NCBI GenBank assembly: GCA_030433295.1
Contig: JAUIMJ010000009.1
Coordinates: 1 to 34,177, forward strand
Source of the DNA: a bacterium
Lineage (GTDB): Bacteria; Bdellovibrionota_C; UBA2361; SZUA-149
Direction of reading: 5' to 3'
Length of the DNA: 34,177 nucleotides
Within the stretch, counting starts at the first letter, position 1. The number at the start of each line of letters is the position of its first letter. The notes under the pieces are model-generated. The model saw only the letters and a program-made list of their open reading frames with translations. It made no database searches and was not told the origin of the DNA. The position numbers and the translations under genes were made by a program. Of the stretch, positions 16,672 to 25,365 are shown piece after piece.

Positions 16672-18405
16672 TTAGGCTACGCTATTGAGTAATTCAGTCA
16701 GCAGCTCATCCGCGGTTCGAATAAGCCGGGACGAGGCCTGAAATCCTCTTTGAAAGTTAATGAGCTTCGCAAACTCCTCATCGAGACTGACCCCGGAGAT
16801 ACTTGCCTGGATCTCCTGGAGCTGTTCCTCTCGGTCGCGATAGAGTTCAGCATCATCTGAGGCGCGACGACTGAAACCACCTGCGGTAGTCACCGTGTTT
16901 GAGTACAGTTCTTCCAGACTCATATCGGTGAGAGAGACTACACCGAGGTTGTAGCCCACACCGGGAGCGGTAGACAGCGGTGATAAAATCGCGTCAACGT
17001 TCTCGGAACCACCGGGTGATCCGACGATGGAACCGGCAACGGGGTCCAGGTCCCGCGCTGCGGCGAAGTGGCGCTCGTTACTGATGTTGAAGGTCAGCGT
17101 TTGCGCAAAGCTCGTCACGCCCGCTGCAATCACCAGGTCGAGATCGGTGTTGACGGGAACTCCGTTGGTTCCCTTTACATCACCGGTCCCCGGAAGGATA
17201 TATGCCTCAGCATTATCAAAGGCGAAGAGTGCAAAGCCATTTAGTCCGCCGGTATTCACAACACCTATGGAACTGTCATTTGCTGCGTTGCCGTCAAGAT
17301 CAAGGGACTGGGAATCAAAGACCAGCGGGGTTGCCGGATTCTCATCATCCTGCCCAATGTACTGGCGGTTTACGCGAGTGAGTAAGTCACGAGCAAAAAG
17401 CTCAACGCGCCCTGCAAGCTGTACCAGGTCACCGTCGGTATCAAATGCAGTCGTCGGCGCCGGAGGGATAGGCTGAGGCTGAACCCCGCGGAGAGAGAGC
17501 AGCCCGGCAATTTCCCCCTCGCCTGAATTACGAATAATATCCGTCAACTGAATATGCTGCGGTGCGCCTGAGTCGGCGTAGTTTGCAACCACATGCCCGA
17601 GGCGAATGCCGTCGAGGCCGCTGGGAAAACCATTCGGAGCCGCGTCTTCAAACGAAGGCGTCTGCGTAAACTCCAGGTCATTTGAGTTTGTGCCCTGAAC
17701 CAGATTGAAACCGTTTGCGAAGTAGAGATTGACGGTATTGTCGGAGTTGTCTACTCGCTCAAAACCGACTAATTCACCCAGCTCCAGCATAAGCTGATCG
17801 CGCTGATCGCGCAGGGTAAGCGCCTCCTGATCGCTGATTTCACTTTCGCGAATCTGAGAATTTACATCGGCGATAGCACTGCTAAGACGGTTAACGTCTT
17901 CAACGATGATACCGATTCGACTATCTGCCTCCCGCTGCAGGGCTGCAATTTCGCTGTAGGTCTGTCGTATGGAAAGAACCAGTTCCTGTCCCTGCTGAAC
18001 CACCTGTGTTCTCAGGGGAATACTTCCGGGACTGGTAGTGAGATTCTGCAGCGCACTGACAAACTCATTGAACTCATAGCCGATACGTCCGGCGACTCCG
18101 TCGAGGGAGAAGGACGTCTCAGCGCGGCCGAGAAATTCCTCGCGAATCTCTGCAAAGGCCCGGTCACCGGCGCGATCTTCGAGCTGGCCATTGATGAAAT
18201 TATCAACAACCCGGGTGATTCGCTGAACGTCAACACCCGTCCCAACTCCGGAAACCGGAAGAGGCTGCGTGGTGACGATGTCCGGACGCCGACGGGTGTA
18301 ACCAGGCGTGTTTACGTTGGCGACGTTGTCGCCAATCGTGCGAATTGCCTGAGTGTTGGCGTTGAGCGCCGACTTGGATGTTTCTAATAGATCACTGATA
18401 CCCAT
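16672..18405 (-). CDS. flgK: Flagellar hook-associated protein 1, FlgK
   Basis: The 577-residue protein has the FlgK N-terminus (MGISDLLETSKSALNANTQA, NVANVNTPGYTRRRPDIV) and the C-terminal helix (EEFAKLINFQRGFQASSRLIRTADELL). It joins the hook to FlgL. Two Asp-rich loops in the middle, FDTDGD (321-326) and DLDGNAAND (369-377), could bind calcium. GGGAAGC lies just upstream of the ATG. The gap of 361 bases to flgN carries a candidate promoter and hairpins, so flgKL may be partly independent. Confidence 0.94.
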   Translation of the reverse strand: MGISDLLETSKSALNANTQAIRTIGDNVANVNTPGYTRRRPDIVTTQPLPVSGVGTGVDVQRITRVVDNFINGQLEDRAGDRAFAEIREEFLGRAETSFSLDGVAGRIGYEFNEFVSALQNLTTSPGSIPLRTQVVQQGQELVLSIRQTYSEIAALQREADSRIGIIVEDVNRLSSAIADVNSQIRESEISDQEALTLRDQRDQLMLELGELVGFERVDNSDNTVNLYFANGFNLVQGTNSNDLEFTQTPSFEDAAPNGFPSGLDGIRLGHVVANYADSGAPQHIQLTDIIRNSGEGEIAGLLSLRGVQPQPIPPAPTTAFDTDGDLVQLAGRVELFARDLLTRVNRQYIGQDDENPATPLVFDSQSLDLDGNAANDSSIGVVNTGGLNGFALFAFDNAEAYILPGTGDVKGTNGVPVNTDLDLVIAAGVTSFAQTLTFNISNERHFAAARDLDPVAGSIVGSPGGSENVDAILSPLSTAPGVGYNLGVVSLTDMSLEELYSNTVTTAGGFSRRASDDAELYRDREEQLQEIQASISGVSLDEEFAKLINFQRGFQASSRLIRTADELLTELLNSVA

Positions 18406-18766
18406 GCTGCTTCCCGCTAAAGTTCACCTCTGTAAACGCAAGAAGTGTGCACAGTGCAGCGTATGGGGTTTTAGATATTAATTACGGCAGCTTAGAGCTT
18501 TCCTGGGTGTTTGCCACAGAAGAATTATCTTCTGGGCAGAACGATTTTGCCGCGCAAAGGGGCAATATCTACTCATCGGGAATTATAGCGCTTTAGTGAT
18601 GGACTGCCATAGATGTGCCGCAGAGATGCACTCTGCGACGCCTGCCTCCAGGTCGTCTGAACAGCCCGCCGGGGCCGGCTCCATAGTGATGTGAGGCCAC
18701 GGCGAAAATACGTACGGGGCGATTGCGAGGTCACTGCGGGGCTCATTTCGAGGTCAGAACACCGAC
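18406..18766 (-). other. flgN-flgK spacer with hairpins
   Basis: Unusually long for this operon, with no gene. It has two perfect 7-bp hairpins: CGCAGAG-N5-CTCTGCG (18619-18637) and CAGAAGA-N4-TCTTCTG (18517-18534). The second lies in the predicted flgK leader. Neither has a T-tract. Confidence 0.5.
18582..18610 (-). promoter_or_regulatory. Candidate sigma-70 promoter for flgK
   Basis: ATGGCA (18610-18605), a 17-base spacer, then a perfect TATAAT (18587-18582), about 175 bases before the flgK start. The -35 matches 4 of 6. The same stretch has TAAA and CCGATGA at wrong spacing for sigma-28. Confidence 0.35.
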
Positions 18767-19294
18767 CTATGCTGAGCTTGTGTATCTACCGCTGCGACTG
18801 GCAAAAGCAGAATCGGACTCCTCGCTGGCGAGCCTGCCTTTGCGACCGTAGGTCGGCAGGTCAGATGCCGGTGATGAGCGCATTATGGAAATCGTTGAAG
18901 CGATGATTCCCAGAGACTGCTTGATCAAATCACCATTCTGCTCGTTCAGTTTTTTTACCGACTCGGCAGACATCTTGAGTTCCTCGCCTGTCTTTTGAAG
19001 CTCTTCACTAATCGCTTTCTCATCGCAGGTAGCAATAACCTCAAGAAACGGCTTCTTCTGTGTGCCCCCCTTGCTGTCACCGGAGATATCCATGGCTTCA
19101 AGCACACTCGCGCGCTCACGCTCAAGCGCTACCGCTTCGCCAATCAGCTTTTCTTTCTGACCACCGATATCGAGTATGCGCTCCTGATCGAGCTTTACGA
19201 TCGCCGCGCGCTCGACAGACAGCAGGCGAAGTATCTTGTCCTGATAGGATAATTCCTTCTGCAGAATTCGAAGAAGCTTTCTATAATCCGACAT
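18767..19294 (-). CDS. flgN: Flagellar export chaperone FlgN family protein
   Basis: The 175-residue protein is a long helical bundle with LRILQKELSYQDKILRLLSVERAAIV at the start, as in FlgN, and a second helical segment (LNEQNGDLIKQSLGIIASTISIM). FlgN binds FlgK and FlgL in the cytoplasm and delivers them to the export gate. The assignment rests on helical content plus position between flgM and flgK, the standard order. The Ser/Arg-rich tail (about 143-175) is probably disordered. A strong GGAGGAG lies 6 bases before the ATG. Confidence 0.8.
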   Translation of the reverse strand: MSDYRKLLRILQKELSYQDKILRLLSVERAAIVKLDQERILDIGGQKEKLIGEAVALERERASVLEAMDISGDSKGGTQKKPFLEVIATCDEKAISEELQKTGEELKMSAESVKKLNEQNGDLIKQSLGIIASTISIMRSSPASDLPTYGRKGRLASEESDSAFASRSGRYTSSA

Positions 19295-19379
19295 GAGTTC
19301 TCCTCCAAATGCCCACCTGCGGAGCTTTCACTCCGGCAAAAAACCTTCGGCAAAACCGAGACGAGCAATTTGTTAATGC

Positions 19380-19700
19380 TTATGCGATTGATTCAGTATC
19401 CGCGGCAAAAGAAACCATTGAGCGAGCTACATCAGTTGACTCAACTGAAAACTCACCGGCTTGTACTTTTGCTTTTAACTCAGACACCTTCGCTGATCGG
19501 GCACTCTCATCGTCGGCCAGGATGTTAGACAACTGCGAGAGCTGTCTTGAGAGAGCAGAAATGCTGACACTGTCCTGACCTGGACGGCGCGCTGCATTAC
19601 CCTCATTCTGGGCTTGGTATGTCGATGCGACCCGATTGCGTTGGACGGACTGAGAGGAAGTTTGAGCGTTGCCACGCTCGAATAGCTTTTTAATTTCCAT
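19380..19700 (-). CDS. flgM: Anti-sigma-28 factor FlgM
   Basis: The 106-residue protein has a disordered, Gln/Ser-rich N-terminus and the FlgM core DSVSISALSRQLSQLSNILA (44-63), followed by RSAKVSELKAKVQAGEF, the typical C-terminal helices that bind FliA. FlgM holds sigma-28 until the hook is finished, then is exported. A sigma-28-like promoter lies upstream, as for flgM elsewhere. AAGGA is 10 bases before the ATG. flgN follows after 85 bases. Confidence 0.88.
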   Translation of the reverse strand: MEIKKLFERGNAQTSSQSVQRNRVASTYQAQNEGNAARRPGQDSVSISALSRQLSQLSNILADDESARSAKVSELKAKVQAGEFSVESTDVARSMVSFAADTESIA

Positions 19701-19795
19701 TTAGTTTTCGTCCTTCCGTTGATGGGCCCGCTTACTTCCGATATCCGGTGGAAGATTAGACTATCCTTGGCCAATTACAGAACCTTGTGTTTGGT

Positions 19796-19823
19796 GTCTC
19801 GGCCGGTTTTCAGTCTAACTTGA
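19796..19823 (-). promoter_or_regulatory. Candidate sigma-28 (FliA) promoter of flgM
   Basis: On the minus strand TCAAGTTA (19823-19816) is followed after 12 bases by GCCGAGAC (19803-19796). The enterobacterial consensus is TAAAGTTT-N11-GCCGATAA. It lies about 95 bases upstream of flgM and would drive flgM-flgN-flgK-flgL. Confidence 0.5.
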
Positions 19824-19925
19824 ACAAAATATCGAAAAGTGACGCGATTTCCTTACGTTAACCGCCCCCGTCGGGCTCCCATTTCCGCAACAATTAGTCA
19901 TTTTTGCTGAAACTTCCCTGCACCC

Positions 19926-20270
19926 TTAGGATGCACCGTCGGTCTGTTTCAGTAGCTGTTTTTTCACAAACTCTTTCACACCAATTCCTCGCCCCTCAGA
20001 CACCGAGTCTGCTACGGCCTGGTTCAGCATATCCTGGTAAATCTTGGCCTGGTTGCTGTCCTCGCCGAACATCCCTGTGGTTTCTACTGTTTCCCACATA
20101 GACTTAAGCATTTGATGCAATAATAATGCCTCAAACCCGCTGGCCGCTTTTTCCACCTCCGCATCGGAGGTAAGTGCCTTAGATTGTATGGACTTTGCCT
20201 TGTCGAGGGCAGCACTCTGCTGGGCCGAATCCAGGGGAGAGGCACCGGCGAGTGTCGAGATCTTATCCAC
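19926..20270 (-). CDS. flgJ: Rod-binding protein, FlgJ N-terminal domain only
   Basis: The 114-residue protein contains the Rod-binding domain: VEKAASGFEALLLHQMLKSMWET, MFGEDSNQAKIYQDMLNQAVADSVS, then GIGVKEFVKKQLL. There is no C-terminal muramidase, as in many non-enteric bacteria, so peptidoglycan opening for the rod needs another enzyme. It caps the growing rod in the periplasm. The start is GTG with AAGGGTGA upstream. It lies 75 bases after flgI, with a small hairpin (20294-20311) between. Confidence 0.9.
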   Translation of the reverse strand: MDKISTLAGASPLDSAQQSAALDKAKSIQSKALTSDAEVEKAASGFEALLLHQMLKSMWETVETTGMFGEDSNQAKIYQDMLNQAVADSVSEGRGIGVKEFVKKQLLKQTDGAS

Positions 20271-20345
20271 GCTCTGTCACCCTTTTTGACACCCCCGGAA
20301 CAAACTCCGGGCGCATTTCATATTGTTTTACTGGGGCTTTCCGCA

Positions 20346-21455
20346 CTACATCACCTCCAGTTCGGCCTGAAGTGCACCGGCTTTCTTCATTGCCTGGAAA
20401 ATTGATATCAAATCTCGCGGGGTAGCTCCCAGACCATTCAGGGCATTCACTACTTCGCCGAGGCTGACTGACTTCTCAACGATAGCGAGTTTGGCTTCAC
20501 CTTCCGTAACCTCAACATCGCCGTTATCAACCACCGCGGTTTCTCCTCCGGCCAATGCATTGGGCTGCGCCACCTGTGTTTCATTGCGAATACTGATGTT
20601 CAGGTTCCCGTGCGCAAGAGCGACGGTTGATACGCGGACATTTTCTCCGATGATGATGGTTCCCGTGCGTTCATTGACCACGACCTTTGCGCCGGTGTCA
20701 GGCTCTACTTCCAGTTCCTCGATTTTTGCGAGCAGATGAATCGGCTGCCGGGCAAGCTCCGGATCAAGTGGCAGGACCACGCTGGCACTATCAATCGCCT
20801 GAGCACGCGGAGCACCGATGATGCTGTTAATTGCCGCCTGCACCCGAGTCACCGTGGTGAAATCCGGTTTTCTCAGAACAACGCGGATCTGACCCTGTGC
20901 AAACAAATCAAAGGGAATAGCGCGCTCAATTGATGCTCCGCGGGGAATGGTTCCCACCGTCGCATGATTCTTCTGCGCAGTATCACCGCCGCCTTCTACG
21001 ATAAAGCCACCGAGAGAGACCGGACCCTGCGCAACGGCATACACCTGACCGTCAGCACCTTTTAGTGGTGTCATCAGCAAGACGCCGCCCTGCAGGGTTT
21101 TTGCGTCTCCGATGGAAGAGATAGTCACATCGATCTTTGATCCCGGCCGCGAAAAGGGAGGCAGGGTCGCCGTAACAATCACCGCGGCCACGTTTGATAA
21201 TTTCAGGTCCTCGCTGTTTACCCGTATACCGAGACGCTCAAGAAAGTTGGACATCGCCTGCGGAGTAAAAGCCGCACCTCGCTTATCGCCCGTGCCTTCG
21301 AGTCCGACGACAAGGCCATACCCGATGAGTTCGTTACCCCGAACGCCCTCGATGTCGGCAATATCCTTGAGACGAGCGGCAGACACCGGCTCAGCGAGCA
21401 ACAACAAGACGCTCATCAAGAAAAACAGCAGTTTATGCTTCATACCTTTTCTCAC
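20346..21455 (-). CDS. flgI: Flagellar P-ring protein FlgI
   Basis: I choose the GTG at 21455, which has GGGGGA 6 bases upstream and leaves a 23-base gap to flgH; the ATG at 21443 is an alternative, and the frame remains open to 21518 inside flgH. The 369-residue product has a signal peptide (KHKLLFFLMSVLLLLAEPVSA) and the FlgI pattern: RLKDIADIEGVRGNELIGYGLVVGL, GTGDK, then VAAVIVTATLPPFSRPGSKIDV. It assembles the P ring in peptidoglycan around the rod, with FlgA as chaperone. Length is normal for the family. Confidence 0.95.
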   Translation of the reverse strand: MRKGMKHKLLFFLMSVLLLLAEPVSAARLKDIADIEGVRGNELIGYGLVVGLEGTGDKRGAAFTPQAMSNFLERLGIRVNSEDLKLSNVAAVIVTATLPPFSRPGSKIDVTISSIGDAKTLQGGVLLMTPLKGADGQVYAVAQGPVSLGGFIVEGGGDTAQKNHATVGTIPRGASIERAIPFDLFAQGQIRVVLRKPDFTTVTRVQAAINSIIGAPRAQAIDSASVVLPLDPELARQPIHLLAKIEELEVEPDTGAKVVVNERTGTIIIGENVRVSTVALAHGNLNISIRNETQVAQPNALAGGETAVVDNGDVEVTEGEAKLAIVEKSVSLGEVVNALNGLGATPRDLISIFQAMKKAGALQAELEVM

Positions 21456-21478
21456 AGCATTTCCCCCAATACAGCAGT

Positions 21479-22702
21479 TTAAAACGGCCAAACAAACTTG
21501 AACAATCGCGCGCCCCAACCCGGGGTCTGCTCATCACCGACGACTCCTCGACCGTATAAATCGATCCGCATGTTTGCGATGCGGTTTGAGTCGACCTGGT
21601 TGTTCGATGAAATATCACGAGGTCTGATAAGTCCGCTGATCACCATCACTTCCTCTTCGGCATTGATGGAGACGATCTTTGTGCCCTCTACACGGAGCAG
21701 ACCATTCGGAAAGACCTCCATAATCACTGCTGAGATCTGTCCGCTCAGGCGGCCTTCCCGTTCGGTTTCCCCGGTTCCGGTAAACTCCACCTGAGTGGAT
21801 GCATTAATTAACTGAGAAGGATCCAGACTGGTGTTGTTTGCCGCCCATTTGCTGGTCTCAATTCCAAAGAACTCAGTAATACCGGCGAGAAGATCAAACT
21901 CATTGGTGGTCTCGGTCTCAGCCTTCTTACTACCCTTTGTGCTTTCGTTAATGGTTATCGTTAAGACATCCATAGCCTGAAAGGCACGATGGTCAGTAAA
22001 CAGAAAGGCTCCCTGTGCCTCATCCGGCCAGAGTGAAGGATTGTGACGCATCTGCCCGGTATGATACGGAGCGCGACTGCCCGGGGGCATTGCTGCTACT
22101 GGGGGATGGGGAAACTGCCCGGATACACCCGAAGTAGTACCCGGGACAGCTCCCCCATTTTGAAAATCTACCGGCGTCGGCGCTACGGCCGAGCCCTTCA
22201 GTGAAAATCCCTGATCGAGATAGCGTCGATCTCCGGTAAACTGAGCTCGCATCAGCTTGTTCGGTGAACGCACCTCCCTGATGGGAAGGGGCGCTGAAGT
22301 CGGCTGATTACCATAGGCCGACATACTCGCACGGGTGCGCTGGTCCTGAGGATTTCTCCCAAGCGCCATTGCCGGCGTGCTGCCGGCCATCGCCTGCTGT
22401 CGAGCCTCATAGGCTGATACCGGCTGCCTGCGGGCTTGCGCGGCATCTGCATACGCTGCCGGCATATCTCCGTAGGGACGGGGAGCCTGCGCCGCCGCGA
22501 CAGGTGCCGCCGAACGCGCACGATGGAAAGAGTAATCCTGAGCCGTGCCGTTGTGCACCGCACGTGCGAAAGACTCTGCAGGAACTATCGACGGCGCTTC
22601 CTGCTCATTCGCTCTCATGTTCGCGCACGCAGTAGCAAGCAATACCGATAGTACGGGGCATAGCTTTCTCATAATGTGCTTTTTCATTCTGCCCGTTTTC
22701 AT
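21479..22702 (-). CDS. flgH: Flagellar L-ring lipoprotein FlgH with long insert
   Basis: The C-terminal part (about 221-407) is typical FlgH: NPSLWPDE, MDVLTITINESTKGSKKAET, VVFPNG-type strand EVFPNGLLRVEGTK, and SGLIRPRDISSNNQV. The N-terminus is a lipoprotein signal ending LLATAC with C26 modified; Ala at -3 is a loose lipobox. Between them lie about 190 residues rich in Ala, Pro, Gln and Arg with no homology I recognise, so the protein is 407 residues against about 230 for enteric FlgH. It forms the outer-membrane L ring. It overlaps flgA by an ATGA junction. Internal Met6 or Met11 starts are possible. Confidence 0.93.
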   Translation of the reverse strand: MKTGRMKKHIMRKLCPVLSVLLATACANMRANEQEAPSIVPAESFARAVHNGTAQDYSFHRARSAAPVAAAQAPRPYGDMPAAYADAAQARRQPVSAYEARQQAMAGSTPAMALGRNPQDQRTRASMSAYGNQPTSAPLPIREVRSPNKLMRAQFTGDRRYLDQGFSLKGSAVAPTPVDFQNGGAVPGTTSGVSGQFPHPPVAAMPPGSRAPYHTGQMRHNPSLWPDEAQGAFLFTDHRAFQAMDVLTITINESTKGSKKAETETTNEFDLLAGITEFFGIETSKWAANNTSLDPSQLINASTQVEFTGTGETEREGRLSGQISAVIMEVFPNGLLRVEGTKIVSINAEEEVMVISGLIRPRDISSNNQVDSNRIANMRIDLYGRGVVGDEQTPGWGARLFKFVWPF

Positions 22703-23706
22703 TCTACACTGACCTCTACGTTGTTCTCATCGATGACAATTCCACGAATTATCTTGCTTGAGCTGTCATTCTTCACCCGAATACGCTGCCCGCGCAGGCC
22801 ATCCTGCATCGCGACTCCGCTTGCGGTAGCGAGTAGCCCACCGCTGGAGTAGCGCATAGTCACGCGCTTTCCCTGGACAATCGTCGGGGGGATATCAATA
22901 AAACTCTCTCGAATTGGTCCGCCGGCAGATATTCTGCTCTTTAGTCGCTTACCGACAAGACTATCTACCTCGGCAACGATATCAGCAGGCTGCTTAAAGA
23001 GATTCAGGCGAACGAGTTCCACATCAGACGGAGAAATCAGCATGCCGCGCTCCAGCGTTTTATTGAGCACGGGCACTTCGCGCCAATCATCAACGACAGC
23101 GGTTGCCAGAAATCTTGCGGCTGACTCACCGTCGATAAGGGCGTTTATCTTCAGGGGAACCTTGCCGCCATTGAGTTGTCCAACGCGGGCTACTTCAAAC
23201 GTCGTGGTCCCTTCCGGAACTACCTGCCCGTGGGTCCAGCGCACATCGCGAACCTTCACATCAAGACTGGCATCCTTGCGCAGGGAGGCTGCAACGGCAT
23301 CAAGGACCTCCTTCTTGGTAAGCACACGTCCGGCGCGAGTTACATTAACCAGGCGTGGAATGGCGTAACCAAGCGTATCCGAGGGGATACCCGCTGCTTC
23401 TATGGCAGCAAGAATCTTTACCCCTGAAACAACGGTGCTCATACGGGGTGCCGGTGCTTCGCCGAGATTTATCTCCTTGAGGGCAGCAACAACGGCATCA
23501 TGTTCTTTGTGTTTGGCCCGAATCGTCGCAATCTCGCCGAGGTAAATTCGATCGGAATCAATGCTCACCTCGGATGCAATGCGCAGACGAGGACGATCGC
23601 CGCTGTCTGCGATGGCAAGCGCCGGCAAAAGCAGAAGTAGAGCTGCGAAGAGCAGTCTTCGAATAGGACGTAGTGTAGCGTGCATACCCTTACCTGGTAA
23701 TTTCAT
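22699..23706 (-). CDS. flgA: Flagellar P-ring assembly chaperone FlgA
   Basis: The 335-residue protein has a signal peptide (about 16-33) and the C-terminal SAF/FlgA region: VPVLNKTLERGMLISPSDVELVRLNL, then VGKRLKSRISAGGPIRESFID, and VTMRYSSGGLLATASGVAMQDGLRGQRIRVKN. The start ATG overlaps the flgG stop by one base and the stop overlaps flgH, so the three are translationally coupled. It acts in the periplasm to help FlgI form the P ring. The protein is longer than enteric FlgA (about 220) because of an N-terminal domain of about 100 residues. Confidence 0.93.
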   Translation of the reverse strand: MKLPGKGMHATLRPIRRLLFAALLLLLPALAIADSGDRPRLRIASEVSIDSDRIYLGEIATIRAKHKEHDAVVAALKEINLGEAPAPRMSTVVSGVKILAAIEAAGIPSDTLGYAIPRLVNVTRAGRVLTKKEVLDAVAASLRKDASLDVKVRDVRWTHGQVVPEGTTTFEVARVGQLNGGKVPLKINALIDGESAARFLATAVVDDWREVPVLNKTLERGMLISPSDVELVRLNLFKQPADIVAEVDSLVGKRLKSRISAGGPIRESFIDIPPTIVQGKRVTMRYSSGGLLATASGVAMQDGLRGQRIRVKNDSSSKIIRGIVIDENNVEVSVE

Positions 23707-24494
23707 TATCGCTTAACATTAATCGCACTGGACAGAAGCGCATCAGCAGTCTGAATCACTTTCGAGTTTGCCTCGTATGCCCGCTGTCCGGTCACCATCT
23801 GAACAATCTCTTCAACGACGCTGACGTTAGAACTCTCCAGAAAACCCTGTGCAATGGTTCCCGTTCCCGTTTCACCTGGTGTTGAAAGTGTGGCAGCACC
23901 TGAGGCCTCGGTTTCTTCAAAAAGATTTCGCCCCATCGCGCGTAAACCACCGGGGTTCTGAAATCGAGCTACCTGAATCTGGCCCACCTGGGTAGCCGCC
24001 GCAGCGCCAGGCTGACGAACGGACACAATACCGTCAGAGGAAATAGTAATTCCGAGTGTATCGGCGGGAATGGTGATAGCCGGTGTGAGCTGGAAGCCAT
24101 CGGAGTTTACGAGAATTCCGTTTTCATCAAGCTTAAAGGCACCATCCCGACTGTAGGCAAGATCTCCGTTTGGCAGCGTAATCTGAAAGAAGCCGTCTCC
24201 CTCAATCGCCGTATCGAGCGGATTCGAAGTCGACTGAAAATCACCCTGCGAATAGATCTTACTGACCGCAGCAGGACGGGCACCAAGACCGATCTGAATA
24301 CCGGTAGGGCTGCTGCCCTGCTGGTTTGCAGCGCTTCCCGGCTCCTCGACGATCTGATACATCAGGTCCTGAAAATCAGCGCGACTTTTCTTAAAGCCGG
24401 AGGTGTTTACGTTGGCCAGGTTGTTTGCAATGACATCGAGATTCAATTGCTGAGCAATCATCCCGGTGGCCGCAGTAAAGAGTGAACGTATCAT
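23706..24494 (-). CDS. flgG: Flagellar distal rod protein FlgG
   Basis: The 262-residue protein is a canonical Flg[45 protein letters not shown], a [22 protein letters not shown] middle and the C-terminal [25 protein letters not shown]. It builds the distal rod through the L and P rings. A strong AAGGAGG lies 5 bases before the ATG. The FlgG-specific rod stretch with YQ..EPGSA is present. Confidence 0.96.
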   Translation of the reverse strand: MIRSLFTAATGMIAQQLNLDVIANNLANVNTSGFKKSRADFQDLMYQIVEEPGSAANQQGSSPTGIQIGLGARPAAVSKIYSQGDFQSTSNPLDTAIEGDGFFQITLPNGDLAYSRDGAFKLDENGILVNSDGFQLTPAITIPADTLGITISSDGIVSVRQPGAAAATQVGQIQVARFQNPGGLRAMGRNLFEETEASGAATLSTPGETGTGTIAQGFLESSNVSVVEEIVQMVTGQRAYEANSKVIQTADALLSSAINVKR

Positions 24495-24579
24495 ATAACC
24501 TCCTTAGGTTTTCCTATAACATCAGGATGTTTCATCAAGGGGACTCCTGAACTCCCGTCAGTCAGACAGAATGGCCTGT

Positions 24580-25335
24580 CTAACCGCTGGAACGACTACT
24601 TCTAATCGCTCGATCATTTAACTCATTCATGGTCTGCATGGTCTTCGTATAACTTTCGAATGAACGCTGTGCCGCGATCATCTTCACCATGGAATCCACC
24701 ACATTCACATTGGGCATTTCTACTGACTGGGGAACTACATCAGCTTGCTCCGGTCTGGCATCATCCGGTCGTTCAAGCTTAAAGCGCGTTCCTTCAACTC
24801 GTGTTAGCTGCGAGGTATCGTCAATCCTGACCGTTCGAAGAGTACCTACGGTTTCTCCGTCTATCAGCACCGAGCCATTACTGCTTATGCGAGGAATTCC
24901 ACCGGCAACCGTAATCGGACCGCCCTCACCCAATACGGGCTTACCATCCGGGGTCACCAGCGTTCCCGTGCTATCCAGCGTAAAGTTTCCGGCCCGGGTA
25001 AACTCGGGGCCTTCATTTCCCTGAATCGTAAAAAACTGATTCGGGTCTCTAAGGGCCACGTTAAGCGGATTTCCGGTAAACTCCACCGGACCCGGGGTGA
25101 AGTCGGTCATGGTTTCAATATCAACCACACCCGGTGTTCTCAGGTGATCATCTTTAGCGCGGGGATCCGTGCTCACGGCACTTGCCAGCGTGTCAGAGAA
25201 TTCCTGTTTTCGGCTGACAAGACGCTCCGCCTTGTATCCGACGGTGTTCACATTCGCCAGGTTGTTTGCCACAACCTGTAAACGCCTTGATTCGAGTAGC
25301 CCGCCTGAAGCTGCTACGTATGCTCCTCTATCCAC
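24580..25335 (-). CDS. flgF: Flagellar proximal rod protein FlgF
   Basis: The 251-residue protein is of the rod/hook family: [19 protein letters not shown], a GPEFTRAGNFTLDSTG middle, and NVNVVDSMVKMIAAQRSFESYTKTMQ at the end. It is paralogous to the following flgG, and the flgF-flgG order is standard. The start is GTG with GAGGAG 8 bases upstream. The spacer to flgG carries a small inverted repeat, AACATC-CT-GATGTT. Confidence 0.9.
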   Translation of the reverse strand: MDRGAYVAASGGLLESRRLQVVANNLANVNTVGYKAERLVSRKQEFSDTLASAVSTDPRAKDDHLRTPGVVDIETMTDFTPGPVEFTGNPLNVALRDPNQFFTIQGNEGPEFTRAGNFTLDSTGTLVTPDGKPVLGEGGPITVAGGIPRISSNGSVLIDGETVGTLRTVRIDDTSQLTRVEGTRFKLERPDDARPEQADVVPQSVEMPNVNVVDSMVKMIAAQRSFESYTKTMQTMNELNDRAIRSSRSSG

Positions 25336-25365
25336 TTGCGTATCTCCTCACTGTTATTTGCCCTG

